From NCBI RefSeq assembly GCF_003148665.1, contig NZ_QGGQ01000008.1:159142-223141 (forward strand): DNA of 64,000 nucleotides, written 5' to 3'. This document shows positions 45,502 to 54,286 of this stretch, piece after piece. Below the pieces are notes generated by a model. That model searched no databases. It was not told the DNA's origin and saw only the letters and a list, made by a program, of their open reading frames with translations. The first letter of the stretch is position 1, and every line of letters starts with the position of its first letter. The DNA comes from Maribacter polysiphoniae (GTDB lineage Bacteria > Bacteroidota > Bacteroidia > Flavobacteriales > Flavobacteriaceae). The position numbers and the translations under genes are program-made.

Positions 45502-47226
45502 ATGAATTATAGAACACTATTTACGATACTTCTTTTGGCACTTGTACTTCCTGTAACCGGCCAAACCGAAAAGGACAAACAATACAATCTTGCCGTAGGG
45601 TTTAGACTAGGGTTGCTCATGGATCCAACATTGGAAGGGAACTTTGAAATGACCAAAAAGAAGATCCTTGAATATGATGTGGATGAAGTACGGATTTATG
45701 GGGGGGGCAATGCGATTACCTATAAATACCTCGATATAAAGGGTTTTCCTAAAATAAAACAGCAAGGCAATCCTGAAGAGTTGGCCAAATATAAAAAGGG
45801 ATTGAAATGGTTTAAAGACCACGGAATCCGAATTACTTTAAGTGGTGGTGAACCCAGTTTGCCGGGAATGGATTACTATAGCAAGGACAAAAACAGTTTT
45901 TTCAACCTTTATCCGGAGGCAAAATATTTGGAAAATGGCCTGCTTTGGAAATTTTACGAGGAAAGGACCTATGCGCTTTTCAAATCGTTCCCCCAAGTAG
46001 ATGCTACTGATTATTTTCTTTGGGAAACCCCGATTTTGGATGACCTTAATTATTTTCCGGGTATAAAATGGCAAAAACCCATTACTTGGCATAAAGGCGA
46101 GAATCAATATTATTCCCTAGCGGATTATTTAACCGAATTCATGGCCGCCGTTATTAGGGGTGCCAACCGTGCAAAAAAGGATTTCTCTATTTTGACTTTT
46201 AGCCATTATCCATATCAGGAAAAATTATTGTTGGAGTCTTTGAAAGAACTTGAACGAAGAAATGAATCCTTTTTAATGGTGCATAAGTCCCAACCAGGGG
46301 ATTGGGATCCGTACAAAGGGCCAAACAATATCATGATCCAGACGCAAACCAAAGCTTCCCTATTATTTGATGGTGTTGGGGAGTATTGGGGAAGGTCCCT
46401 CGTACCGTATTGTTTCCCTGAAGAGATACAAACCAGGGTTCAACATGCCATTGAGCACAATAAAAGTATTCAAACATTAGCCATGCGTACCTATTGGGAA
46501 GACGACCAGACGCTGTTCAATAATTATAACGAGATAAATTTGTATGCGCTTGCACGCTTTGCCAAAGACCCCTATATCGATGTGGAGGAAGTATGGAGCG
46601 ACTGGGCAAAAGGGAAATTTGGTGAGGTGGCGGCGCCTACAATGATAAAGGTCCTGAAACGGACCAATGATATTGGTAACTTGGTCTATTATTTTAAGGG
46701 GATTTGGGTGCAGGAGCATAGTAAAATCGCTTCCCTTGATTATATGACGGGCCAAGTGTTACATACAGGTAAATCAATGATCAATTGGAATCCTGATGAT
46801 ATCAAGAACAATGCGTTAATCGAGGCGTTTGTTTACAATCCTACAGAGGAAATAATCAAAATGGCGATTGCCGATCGCAAACAGGCTTTGGCTATGTGTC
46901 AAAAATCGATTGCAGATGTTGCATCGATAAAAAAATCACTTTCAAAGGAAGAGTATCAAAAGATTAAAGGGGAGCTTTTGATTATGGAAGATTTTGTGAA
47001 GGTGAGCTTGCCCCATATTGAAGCCTATCTACGATATATTATCAACCGGGATCAACCTACAAGTCAAAACTTGGTTTCATTATCGAATTGTCTTGAAGAA
47101 TTGAAGGGGATGGCCCTTCAAATGCATAAAAAATACGGAGCTGATAACTATTTGATTTCAAGTGATACGATTTTAAAATTTGTTACGGATATTGAACAAC
47201 GTGTAGCAACGTCACAGAGCAAATAA
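45502..47226 (+). CDS. Secreted protein resembling GH67-type alpha-glucuronidases, function unproven
   Basis: A 574-residue exported protein with a type I signal (cleavage near PVTGQ, residue 21). The middle looks like a TIM barrel (EVRIYGGGNAITYKYLDI, FLWETPILDDLNYFPGIKW, NNIMIQTQTKASLLFDGVGEYWGRS). The C-terminal helical part contains LYALARFAKDPYIDVEEVWSDWAKGKFG, which closely resembles the segment of GH67 (and related GH115) alpha-glucuronidases after the barrel. I see no other GH67 hallmark, so this is a relative or a new family. Placed between a sulfatase and GH20, it could remove a uronic acid or another branch. A 286-base spacer follows before GH20. Confidence 0.55.
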   Translation: MNYRTLFTILLLALVLPVTGQTEKDKQYNLAVGFRLGLLMDPTLEGNFEMTKKKILEYDVDEVRIYGGGNAITYKYLDIKGFPKIKQQGNPEELAKYKKGLKWFKDHGIRITLSGGEPSLPGMDYYSKDKNSFFNLYPEAKYLENGLLWKFYEERTYALFKSFPQVDATDYFLWETPILDDLNYFPGIKWQKPITWHKGENQYYSLADYLTEFMAAVIRGANRAKKDFSILTFSHYPYQEKLLLESLKELERRNESFLMVHKSQPGDWDPYKGPNNIMIQTQTKASLLFDGVGEYWGRSLVPYCFPEEIQTRVQHAIEHNKSIQTLAMRTYWEDDQTLFNNYNEINLYALARFAKDPYIDVEEVWSDWAKGKFGEVAAPTMIKVLKRTNDIGNLVYYFKGIWVQEHSKIASLDYMTGQVLHTGKSMINWNPDDIKNNALIEAFVYNPTEEIIKMAIADRKQALAMCQKSIADVASIKKSLSKEEYQKIKGELLIMEDFVKVSLPHIEAYLRYIINRDQPTSQNLVSLSNCLEELKGMALQMHKKYGADNYLISSDTILKFVTDIEQRVATSQSK

Positions 47227-47512
47227 CCAAGTAGTGGATTTGCACCATATTCCTAGTGGATACGCTAAATAGATTGTAGATAAGTTTGTGTTCAGCGATT
47301 TTGAGGCGGTACTAATTCTTGTAAAAGAAAATCCGGGACCTTGGGATTATTAGGCTGACCTGATATGGTTGATTTTAACGGGCAACCCGATAAGCTTGGT
47401 TTGTTTGCGAAGATCAGCAATTTTTTATCTGAAGTAAGCAACAAAAATCAAAAGAAATAAAAAACACCCAACCATTTTTTTGAATGACCCTTTATAACCT
47501 AAAAAATTAATT
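47227..47512. other. Spacer before the GH20 gene
   Basis: 286 bases with no ORF of merit. GH20 may have its own promoter here, but no clear element was found. Confidence 0.4.
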
Positions 47513-49054
47513 ATGAGGATACTATCAATAACGATCTTTATGCTTTTTTTTATTTCCTGCGACCAAACTACGTCACTTAAAAAAAAGGATTTCGATACGA
47601 ATATTATTCCACAACCTAAAATGATCGACAAGGGTAGCGAAGTGCTCTTGTTATCCGGCCAAAGCAAATTGTATTCTCCCCAATCCGATGTTTATCCTTT
47701 ATTGGACCTATTCATATCGGAAATAAACAAAATCACGAACATTGAACTTGGCACTACCGACACCAACAACGATGAGGCGGATATTCTTTTTCAAATTGAT
47801 GCTTCAATGATTGGCGAAGAATATTCCATTGAAATAGGTAATTCGATCAATGTAATCGGAGGAAATTACAAGGCTTTGGCAAAAGCTAAATCAACTTTGC
47901 TGCAGCTGGCAGGTAAGGAGGAAGGAAAACTGATGTTTCCCTTAGTTACGATTAAAGATAACCCCAATGCTTCCTATAGGGGATTATTGGTCGATTTGGC
48001 CAGACAATGGCATGAAATCCATACGATCAAGAAATTAATTGATTTGGCCGCATATTACAAAATCAATTATTTACAGCTGCATTTCACTGACTATCAATCC
48101 TATACATTACCGTCCACCAAGTATAAAAATCTATCAACCCCTAACAGACATTATACTTTTGAGCAGCTAAAGGAACTCGAGGCATATTCACAATTACGGG
48201 GAATAACTATCATTCCTGAGATCGATATACCGGGCCATTCAAGTCAGTTCGTAAGAAAATATCCTGAAATATTCGCTATCAAAGATACCATGACAAATCC
48301 TTGGATAATAAACATGGGAAAAGAGGATGCATATGAAGCCTTGGATTTTATAATTGGGGAAATCTCATCCATATTCAAGGCTAGCCCCTATTTCCATATT
48401 GGTGGGGACGAAGCTATTTTTGATAAAGTTAGTGAAGACCCCTTTGTCCAAAATTATATAAAGGCACATCATATAGACAATGATGTGCATGAATTATATA
48501 GGCACTTCTTGGTAAGGATGAACGGAATTGTGAAAAAACACCATAAACAAATGTGTGTTTGGGAAGGTTTTAGGCCGAATTGTAAAATAAAGATTCCCAA
48601 GGATATCATTGTTTTTGAATTCGAAACCAATCGTTACTTGCCAAACGAACTGATCAAAGATGGATATACAGTAGTCAATAATTCTTGGAAACCACTTTAT
48701 GTGGTCAATGAAAAGAAATGGGAACCAAAAACGATATATTCATGGAATATGTGGAAATGGGACAATTGGTACGATAAGGCCCCTTCCTATAATCCTATAC
48801 AAATAGAAAAATCCCCTTTGGTGATCGGCGCCCAAATGTGTTCGTGGGAACAATCGGAAAAAGTAGAAATACCAAGCCTCAGAAAACGATTGCCCGTATA
48901 TATGGAAAGAGTGTGGAATACGGACGAAAAAATTCCTTTTGAGGAAGTCATGAACCATATTAATATCTTGGATGACCGCCTTTCTAAATTAATCAATGAC
49001 AATGAACAGGATAGTTTGTTACACGGTCATAATTTTACAAAGGATACCCAATAA
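47513..49054 (+). CDS. Lipoprotein GH20 beta-N-acetylhexosaminidase
   Basis: A 513-residue exo-glycosidase with lipobox FISC (Cys16). An N-terminal GH20b-like alpha/beta domain (about 30-145) is followed by the catalytic barrel: NPNASYRGLLVDLARQWHEI, INYLQLHFTDYQSYTLP, IIPEIDIPGHSSQFV and HIGGDEAIFDK, where Asp299 orients the acetamido group and Glu300 is the acid. It should release terminal beta-GlcNAc or beta-GalNAc by substrate-assisted catalysis. It is the last gene of the second locus. Its presence with two sulfatases is the main hint that the target contains N-acetylhexosamine. Family assignment is firm; sugar preference is not known. Confidence 0.93.
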   Translation: MRILSITIFMLFFISCDQTTSLKKKDFDTNIIPQPKMIDKGSEVLLLSGQSKLYSPQSDVYPLLDLFISEINKITNIELGTTDTNNDEADILFQIDASMIGEEYSIEIGNSINVIGGNYKALAKAKSTLLQLAGKEEGKLMFPLVTIKDNPNASYRGLLVDLARQWHEIHTIKKLIDLAAYYKINYLQLHFTDYQSYTLPSTKYKNLSTPNRHYTFEQLKELEAYSQLRGITIIPEIDIPGHSSQFVRKYPEIFAIKDTMTNPWIINMGKEDAYEALDFIIGEISSIFKASPYFHIGGDEAIFDKVSEDPFVQNYIKAHHIDNDVHELYRHFLVRMNGIVKKHHKQMCVWEGFRPNCKIKIPKDIIVFEFETNRYLPNELIKDGYTVVNNSWKPLYVVNEKKWEPKTIYSWNMWKWDNWYDKAPSYNPIQIEKSPLVIGAQMCSWEQSEKVEIPSLRKRLPVYMERVWNTDEKIPFEEVMNHINILDDRLSKLINDNEQDSLLHGHNFTKDTQ

Positions 49055-49304
49055 GATCCCAGTTCACTATAGCATCCTGTAACCTTCAATACAAAAATAA
49101 AAGTTTTTAGGGCCCAGTTCAGAGGCGTTAGAAATACAGAATTCTTCTTATTTAGATTAACTCAATTATTTGCATAAATATCCAAATACCCAGAAATTGT
49201 ATTTGATCCCCAGAAACCGTCCTTCCAACATATCGCTGGTATGGACCTACCTAGTAAGAATCTATCTTTTTTGAATATAATACGCAGAAAGAAATTGTAC
49301 CTAT

Positions 49305-49340
49305 AAAAAAAGGCTCCCGATTTCTCGGAAGCCTTTTTTA
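49305..49340. terminator. Terminator hairpin, first copy (bidirectional)
   Basis: GGCTCCCGA at 49312-49320 pairs with TCGGAAGCC at 49325-49333, one mismatch, flanked by A and T runs on both sides. It can act for the plus-strand GH20 gene and for minus-strand tRNA transcripts. Confidence 0.7.
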
Positions 49341-49347
49341 TTACTGT

Positions 49348-49405
49348 GGGCCCTACTGCCCCGAAGCGTCGGGGGAACCAGTTACCCTTGGAATGCACTG
49401 GAACA
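49348..49405 (-). pseudogene. Decayed tRNA-Val copy with a palindrome in the T-loop
   Basis: Aligned with the intact tRNA at 49553-49626, this copy keeps the 3' acceptor and T-stem strand (GGGCCCTACTG) and, further on, AACCAGTTACCC against AACCAGTGACCC. In place of the T-loop bases stands the palindrome CCCCGAAGCGTCGGGG at 49359-49374. The anticodon and D-arms are lost. It cannot fold as a tRNA. Confidence 0.5.
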
Positions 49406-49507
49406 ACAACCCCAAATCACCAGAAACCATCCTTCCAACATATCATAGGACAACCTACGCAGTATCGGACCAACCTTATAGAATAAAAATTGTAGAAATA
49501 GCACAAA

Positions 49508-49542
49508 CAAAAAAGGCTCCCAATTTCTTGGAAGCCTTGTCT
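49508..49542 (-). terminator. Terminator of the tRNA-Val gene
   Basis: GGCTCCCAA/TTGGAAGCC hairpin at 49515-49536, 16 bases past the tRNA 3' end on the minus strand, followed on that strand by a T-rich stretch. Second copy of the hairpin at 49312. Confidence 0.65.
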
Positions 49543-49552
49543 TTATTACTGT

Positions 49553-49626
49553 GGGCCCTACTGGATTCGAACCAGTGACCCCCTGCTTGTAAGGCAGGTG
49601 CTCTGAACCAACTGAGCTAAGAGCCC
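49553..49626 (-). tRNA. tRNA-Val (anticodon UAC)
   Basis: Minus-strand 74-nt cloverleaf: acceptor GGGCTCT/AGGGCCC with G-T pairs, D-arm AGCTCAGTTGG, anticodon stem CCTGC/GCAGG with loop CTTACAA giving TAC at 34-36, and T-arm ACTGG-TTCGAAT-CCAGT. It decodes GUA and GUG valine. CCA is not encoded. Confidence 0.93.
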
Positions 49627-49684
49627 TAACGGGGTGCAAATATAGAATAGTTTTCGTTTTCCCAAAAGAAAAAAACAAAAAAAA

Positions 49685-50896
49685 TCAAACAACTTCGGCT
49701 ACCGTAAAAGTACTACCCCCAATAAATATAAAATCATTCTTTCCCGCTTTCTTCTTAGCTGCTTTAAAAGCCTTATTTACAGAATCATAAGCTTCACCCA
49801 CCAATCCTTGTTCCCTAGCCTTCCCCACCAAGGTCACAACCTCCAAACCACGCATTATATTAGGACGGCAAAAATAATACTTGGCATTTTTGGGGAAAAG
49901 CGGCAATATACGATCAAGGTCTTTCTCCTTTACAAAGCCAAGAACCAGATGTAAGGTCTTGAACTCTTGCTGCGCCAGCTGTTCCGTTACGTAAGCTAGT
50001 CCCTCTTTATTATGTGCCGTATCGCACACAACCATTGGTTTTTTACCTAGAATCTGCCATCGCCCCAACAAACCGGTATTCACCACCACTCGCATCAATC
50101 CTCGTTTGATGTGCTTCTTTTTGACGTTAAACTCCTTTAGTTCATCCAAGACAGAAAGTACTCCCTTCACATTCCTGAATTGATAATTCCCCAATAAGGA
50201 GGTCTTGTACGTTTTGTGTTCTACATGATCCGCAAAAACGATCTTCGCATGCTTTGATGCAGCAACAGCCGAAAAGACTTCTGCGACTTCATCTTGATAT
50301 TCACTAACCACGACTGGGATATCCGTTTTGATGATACCCGCTTTTTCTCTTGCGATTTTCGAAAGGGTATCTCCAAGCATATCCAAATGATCCATCCCGA
50401 TATTGGTTATCAATGCCACTTCGGGGTTTAGGATATTGGTAGAATCCAACCGCCCGCCAAGGCCTACCTCAACCACGGCTATATCGACTTTCTTATGGGC
50501 AAAGTAATCAAAGGCCATACCTACGGTCATTTCAAAAAATGATAATCGGTTTTCCTCCAAAAAGACCTTATTCCCTTCAATAAACCGTACTACTTCCTTT
50601 TTTCGAATGGTCTTCCCATTGATTTTTATACGTTCCCTAAAATCCTTTAGATGTGGGGAAGTGTATAAACCCACTTTATACCCTGCTTCTTGAAGTATTG
50701 AGGCCAACATATGACTACTGGAACCTTTTCCATTGGTACCTGCCACATGTATACTCTTGAATTTTGTTTCCGGATGCTTTAAAAAGGTTGAGAAAGCCTG
50801 GATATTATCCATTTTGCCATTATAGGCGACCTTTCCTTTTTGCTGATAGACGGGAAGTTGGGTGAACATCCACGCCAAGGTTTCTTTATAGGTCAC
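49685..50896 (-). CDS. folC: FolC, bifunctional folylpolyglutamate / dihydrofolate synthase
   Basis: A 403-residue cytoplasmic ATP-dependent ligase that adds glutamate to dihydropteroate and folates. The P-loop region is VAGTNGKGSSSHMLASIL (about residues 51-68), followed by GLYTSPHLKDFRERI and VEVGLGGRLDSTNI, all FolC signatures. DTAHNKEGLAYV marks the C-terminal domain. The start is GTG at 50896: it begins directly after the tonB stop (TAAGTG), and no ATG is better placed. It is the last gene of the exbB-exbD-tonB-folC unit, so it is probably translationally coupled to tonB. Confidence 0.94.
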   Translation of the reverse strand: MTYKETLAWMFTQLPVYQQKGKVAYNGKMDNIQAFSTFLKHPETKFKSIHVAGTNGKGSSSHMLASILQEAGYKVGLYTSPHLKDFRERIKINGKTIRKKEVVRFIEGNKVFLEENRLSFFEMTVGMAFDYFAHKKVDIAVVEVGLGGRLDSTNILNPEVALITNIGMDHLDMLGDTLSKIAREKAGIIKTDIPVVVSEYQDEVAEVFSAVAASKHAKIVFADHVEHKTYKTSLLGNYQFRNVKGVLSVLDELKEFNVKKKHIKRGLMRVVVNTGLLGRWQILGKKPMVVCDTAHNKEGLAYVTEQLAQQEFKTLHLVLGFVKEKDLDRILPLFPKNAKYYFCRPNIMRGLEVVTLVGKAREQGLVGEAYDSVNKAFKAAKKKAGKNDFIFIGGSTFTVAEVV

Positions 50897-51796
50897 TTAT
50901 CCCCCTAATTTAAAATTGACCACCACAAAACCAACTTGTTGGCTGGGTGCGTTGGAATCCAAATTCCACTTATGCTTAAATGCAGTTTTCTTTGCGGGTT
51001 CCAACAAACAAGGATCATTATTGGTTGTGCCCTTAACCCCTGGTATTGCACTGATTACCTTTCCGGTGCGGTCTACCACTATTTTTACGACGACCCGGCC
51101 CTCTTGGTTGCATTCTTGCTGTACTTTGCCCTTACTGACTAGGGAACGTCCGTTTAAGCCGTACCCTCCGGTTCCACTTCCAGAACCCGGACTACCGTAA
51201 TAACTCGTTGCATAGGGGTCACCATCGGGTTGCCCCTTGTCACCTGGTCGATTATCGTCGCCTTCACTACCTGAAGCCGTACCATCGGATTTATTGAGTC
51301 CCCCCATAAGCTTATCCAATTCCGCTTTTTTCGCCTCTTGTTCCTTTCTTTTTTGTTCTTCGGCTTCCCGCTTTTCACGTGCAACCCTATCTGCTTCGGC
51401 CTTAGCTTTCTTTGCTGCCGCATCTGCCTTACGTTTGGCTTCCTGCTGTTGTTTGATTTTGATGGATTCCTCGCTTTCTTGGGTAAGTACCTTTTCTGTC
51501 GGCTGTTCTTTCTCCACTACTTCTTCCTGTACCTCTTCAGGCACGGCTTCCTGTACTTGTTCTTCCTGCACATTGGGAGGTTCGGGAATATCCAAGGGTT
51601 CCGATCTGATTTTTTCTTTGGGTTGGGTATCGCCCATACCAAAATCCATTGTGCCAAAGTTCACCGAAATACCATTCTCGATGGGCGGATCCATATAGGT
51701 AAGACCAATATAAAAAAGCAATAGTACAAGTGCACTCAACAAAGCTGTTGTGAGTGTAAATGATTTTTTCTTGTGTCTCGTATCTAAAAACGACAT
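50897..51796 (-). CDS. TonB-family energy transducer
   Basis: A 299-residue inner-membrane protein that carries the energy of ExbBD to outer-membrane transporters. A basic N-terminus (DTRHKKKSF) precedes one transmembrane helix (about 16-32). A Pro/Glu-rich periplasmic spacer (PEPPNVQEEQVQEAV, then a long Lys/Ala/Glu helix-like stretch) and a Gly-rich segment follow. The C-terminal domain has QQECNQEGRVVVKIVVDRTGKV and FVVVNFKLGG. The start ATG overlaps the exbD stop (TAATG). It could energise the two SusC transporters in this window, though several TonB proteins usually exist in such genomes. Confidence 0.85.
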   Translation of the reverse strand: MSFLDTRHKKKSFTLTTALLSALVLLLFYIGLTYMDPPIENGISVNFGTMDFGMGDTQPKEKIRSEPLDIPEPPNVQEEQVQEAVPEEVQEEVVEKEQPTEKVLTQESEESIKIKQQQEAKRKADAAAKKAKAEADRVAREKREAEEQKRKEQEAKKAELDKLMGGLNKSDGTASGSEGDDNRPGDKGQPDGDPYATSYYGSPGSGSGTGGYGLNGRSLVSKGKVQQECNQEGRVVVKIVVDRTGKVISAIPGVKGTTNNDPCLLEPAKKTAFKHKWNLDSNAPSQQVGFVVVNFKLGG

Positions 51797-52182
51797 TAAT
51801 TAGGTCGCACGGCCAGGATAACCTTATAATTGTTCCTATTGGCAATATCCATAACGTGTACTGCCTCTTTTATGGCAACGCTCTCCTCTGCCCTTAGGAT
51901 TATTGTGGGTTTCTCCTGTCCTTTCAGTGCCTTTTTTAATTCAATTTCAATGTATTCTCCGTTGATTCTCTCGTTGTTCACAAAATACTCCAGGTTCTTA
52001 TTAATACTGACGGAAACATTTTGTGTATTCGTGGATTTTCCTTTCGCCTTTGGCAATAGTAAATCCAACGCATTGGGCGAATTTGCCGTTAACATAAAAA
52101 ATATCAACAACAAGAAAACAATATCTGTCATGGACGACATACTGAAGTCCGGACTTACTTTATTTCTTCCTTTTAGTTTCAT
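51796..52182 (-). CDS. ExbD/TolR-family proton-channel protein
   Basis: A 128-residue inner-membrane protein with one N-terminal transmembrane helix (MTDIVFLLLIFFMLTANSP) that includes the conserved Asp of the ExbD/TolR proton path, and a periplasmic domain (KPTIILRAEESVAIKEAVHVMDIA). It works with ExbB and TonB. It overlaps the tonB start by one base and follows exbB by 9 bases, so the three form one operon. Confidence 0.92.
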   Translation of the reverse strand: MKLKGRNKVSPDFSMSSMTDIVFLLLIFFMLTANSPNALDLLLPKAKGKSTNTQNVSVSINKNLEYFVNNERINGEYIEIELKKALKGQEKPTIILRAEESVAIKEAVHVMDIANRNNYKVILAVRPN

Positions 52183-52191
52183 ATGGCTCTG

Positions 52192-52884
52192 TTACAGTGG
52201 TTCGTTCAATAAATCGAGGAACTCCACTGCATTCGCTTCCATTTTATGGATTACCTTGTCTGTTCTATTCACCAAGTGATTATATCCGATATAAGCAATA
52301 ATCCCTACAATCAAACCAGCAACCGTGGTCGTCATCGCTGTATAAATACCCGATGCCAAGGAACCCATTTCCGCCTGCCCACCGCTGGTTGCCATTTCAT
52401 GGAATGCCAAAATCATACCAATAACGGTTCCCAAGAAACCGATCATGGGAGCTGCCCCGGCTACAGTAGCCAAAACACTTACGTTCCTTTCCAATTTATA
52501 TACTTCCAACGTACCGGCATTCTCGATGGCCGTGTTGATATCATCCAAGGGTTTCCCTATTCTCGAGACCCCTTTTTCGGTCAAACGGGCCACCGGTGAA
52601 TCGGTCTGGGCACACAATAATTTTGCAGCCTCCAATTTCCCATTGGTCACATGATCCCTGATCTGGTTCATAAAGTCCTTATCTATTTTTGAAGCCGCCT
52701 TAATAGCGAAAATGCGTTCAAAATAAATATAAAGGGCTACAAACAACAACACAAACAAAATTGCAATTATGACAATACTGCCCGTACCACCACTAAAAAT
52801 CAAATCTATAACCGAAAGTGTCTTTTCCTCGGATAGAACCTCCCCAGCTGTTGGGTCTTGTGCAAGATCTTGTAACATTGACAT
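52192..52884 (-). CDS. ExbB/TolQ/MotA-family proton-channel protein
   Basis: A 230-residue inner-membrane protein with three hydrophobic segments: about 35-53 (IVIIAILFVLLFVALYIYF), about 135-155 (APMIGFLGTVIGMILAF) and 175-200 (IYTAMTTTVAGLIVGIIAY). The LGTVIGMI and TTVAGLIVG motifs are typical of the family. It forms the motor channel that powers TonB. It is the first gene of the exbB-exbD-tonB-folC unit. Confidence 0.92.
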   Translation of the reverse strand: MSMLQDLAQDPTAGEVLSEEKTLSVIDLIFSGGTGSIVIIAILFVLLFVALYIYFERIFAIKAASKIDKDFMNQIRDHVTNGKLEAAKLLCAQTDSPVARLTEKGVSRIGKPLDDINTAIENAGTLEVYKLERNVSVLATVAGAAPMIGFLGTVIGMILAFHEMATSGGQAEMGSLASGIYTAMTTTVAGLIVGIIAYIGYNHLVNRTDKVIHKMEANAVEFLDLLNEPL

Positions 52885-52934
52885 ATAATTTCTCTTCTTT
52901 AATTTGCCTTAATAACGGTGTTTTAATGATTAAA

Positions 52935-54272
52935 TTATGCGTTTAACACAAAATCTCTCATTAATATAAAAGTTGCTGCCCCGGCCAAAAATCCAAGCAA
53001 AGCCAACCAAGCGATTTTCTTAAGGTACCAAAAGAAATCTATTTTCTCCATTCCCATAGCCACAACACCCGCAGCTGAACCAATGATCAGCATACTTCCC
53101 CCTGTACCGGCCGAATAAGCTATAAAATGCCATAATGGATTATCGATTCCTTCTGAGAACATTCCCATACTTGCCGCTACCAAAGGTACATTATCGATTA
53201 CCGCCGATCCAACACCGAACAACATCACTACAATATCCGTGTTGGGTATGGCCGTATTCAAACCACCCGCTGCATGGAAGAGTATACCCAATGATTCCAT
53301 TGCCGCAACGGCCATTAAGATTCCAAAGAAGAACAAAATACTGGGCAATTCGATTTTTGACAAAGAGTGATGCACAGGACTGTGGTCACCAACAGGTGCA
53401 TTTTCATGTCCATCCACATTGGAAATATTGAACTTCGCATTACTGTATAATTCAGCAAATGTCGCTACAACCGCCAAGGAGAGCATCATTCCTACGTAAG
53501 GAGGCAAATGGGTCACCGTCTTGAAAATCGGAACAAATACAATGGCTGACAATCCTAAATACAACATGGTAGGTCCAAACTTGGATTTCGGACCCTCATC
53601 CTCAGACATATCCCCTTCGATATTACCCTTAAAAGCTTTATTTCTACTGGCCAATAGTACCGGCACTACCATACAGATAATGGAAGGAAGCAATACATGC
53701 TCTATCAATTGCATGGCACTTACCTTATGCGCAATCCATAACATCGTTGTGGTAACATCACCAATAGGCGACCAAGCCCCACCTGCATTGGCTGCAATAA
53801 TGATCAACCCCGCAAACCATAAACGGGTATTTCTATCACTGATTACTTTCTGTAAAATGGTAATCAATACAATAGTTGCCGTAAGGTTATCAATGATTGC
53901 AGAAAGAATAAAAGCCAATATGGAAAACAACCATAGTAATTTTCGCTTACTTCTCGTTTTTATAAAACTTTTTATTGCAGAAAAACCATCAAAATAATCT
54001 ATAATCTCAACAATGGTCATGGCCCCGAGCAAGAAAAACAATATTTCCGCCGTCTTTCCCAAATGATGCAACAATATCTCATCAATGTGGGTAGGCTCCA
54101 ATTCCCTAAGTTCCGCATTGACTTCGAAAACCGGCATTTGGGCTAAGGCAATTACGGCCCAGAGCAGGGCCATCATAGCCAAAGCTGGGATCAGCTTATC
54201 TATTTTCAGGTTGTGTTCGAGGGTAATAGCGAGATAGCCCGCTAAAAAAATTGCAATAATAATGGTTTCCAT
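52935..54272 (-). CDS. nhaD: NhaD-type Na+/H+ antiporter
   Basis: A 445-residue inner-membrane protein with about 11-12 hydrophobic segments. Family traits include HHLGKTAEILFFLLGAMTIVEIIDYFDGF, SAIIDNLTATIVLITIL, IIAANAGGAWSPIGDVTTTMLWI and VGSAVIDNVPLVAASMGM. The two DN-containing half-repeats (IIDNLTA and VIDNVPL) are the ion-transport core. It would expel sodium, fitting a marine lifestyle. The gene lies 14 bases after the dehydrogenase gene and 50 bases before exbB, all on the minus strand. Confidence 0.92.
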   Translation of the reverse strand: METIIIAIFLAGYLAITLEHNLKIDKLIPALAMMALLWAVIALAQMPVFEVNAELRELEPTHIDEILLHHLGKTAEILFFLLGAMTIVEIIDYFDGFSAIKSFIKTRSKRKLLWLFSILAFILSAIIDNLTATIVLITILQKVISDRNTRLWFAGLIIIAANAGGAWSPIGDVTTTMLWIAHKVSAMQLIEHVLLPSIICMVVPVLLASRNKAFKGNIEGDMSEDEGPKSKFGPTMLYLGLSAIVFVPIFKTVTHLPPYVGMMLSLAVVATFAELYSNAKFNISNVDGHENAPVGDHSPVHHSLSKIELPSILFFFGILMAVAAMESLGILFHAAGGLNTAIPNTDIVVMLFGVGSAVIDNVPLVAASMGMFSEGIDNPLWHFIAYSAGTGGSMLIIGSAAGVVAMGMEKIDFFWYLKKIAWLALLGFLAGAATFILMRDFVLNA

Positions 54273-54286
54273 ATATATGATATTAA

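Larger units (their letters stand above)
49210..49563. repeat. Two-copy direct repeat carrying a tRNA-Val 3' end and terminator
   Basis: Two related segments about 205-210 bp apart, near 49210-49358 and 49420-49563. Shared blocks in order: CCAGAAACCRTCCTTCCAAC, a GGCTCCC-loop-GGAAGCC hairpin, and TTACTGTGGGCCCTACTG, which runs into the 3' end of tRNA-Val. Between blocks the copies have diverged. The pattern is a decayed tandem duplication of tRNA plus terminator. Confidence 0.65.

Noticed and set aside
49348..49563. tRNA 3'-end repeat as an integration att pair
   Set aside because: Only 11 bases of tRNA end are duplicated, the 200 bases between hold no integrase or cargo, and the terminator is duplicated too; a decayed tandem tRNA copy explains it better.
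51237..51724. Long ORFs opposite tonB
   Set aside because: They are low-complexity Ser/Cys/Phe-rich mirrors of the Lys/Glu-rich TonB spacer; a shadow of real coding.
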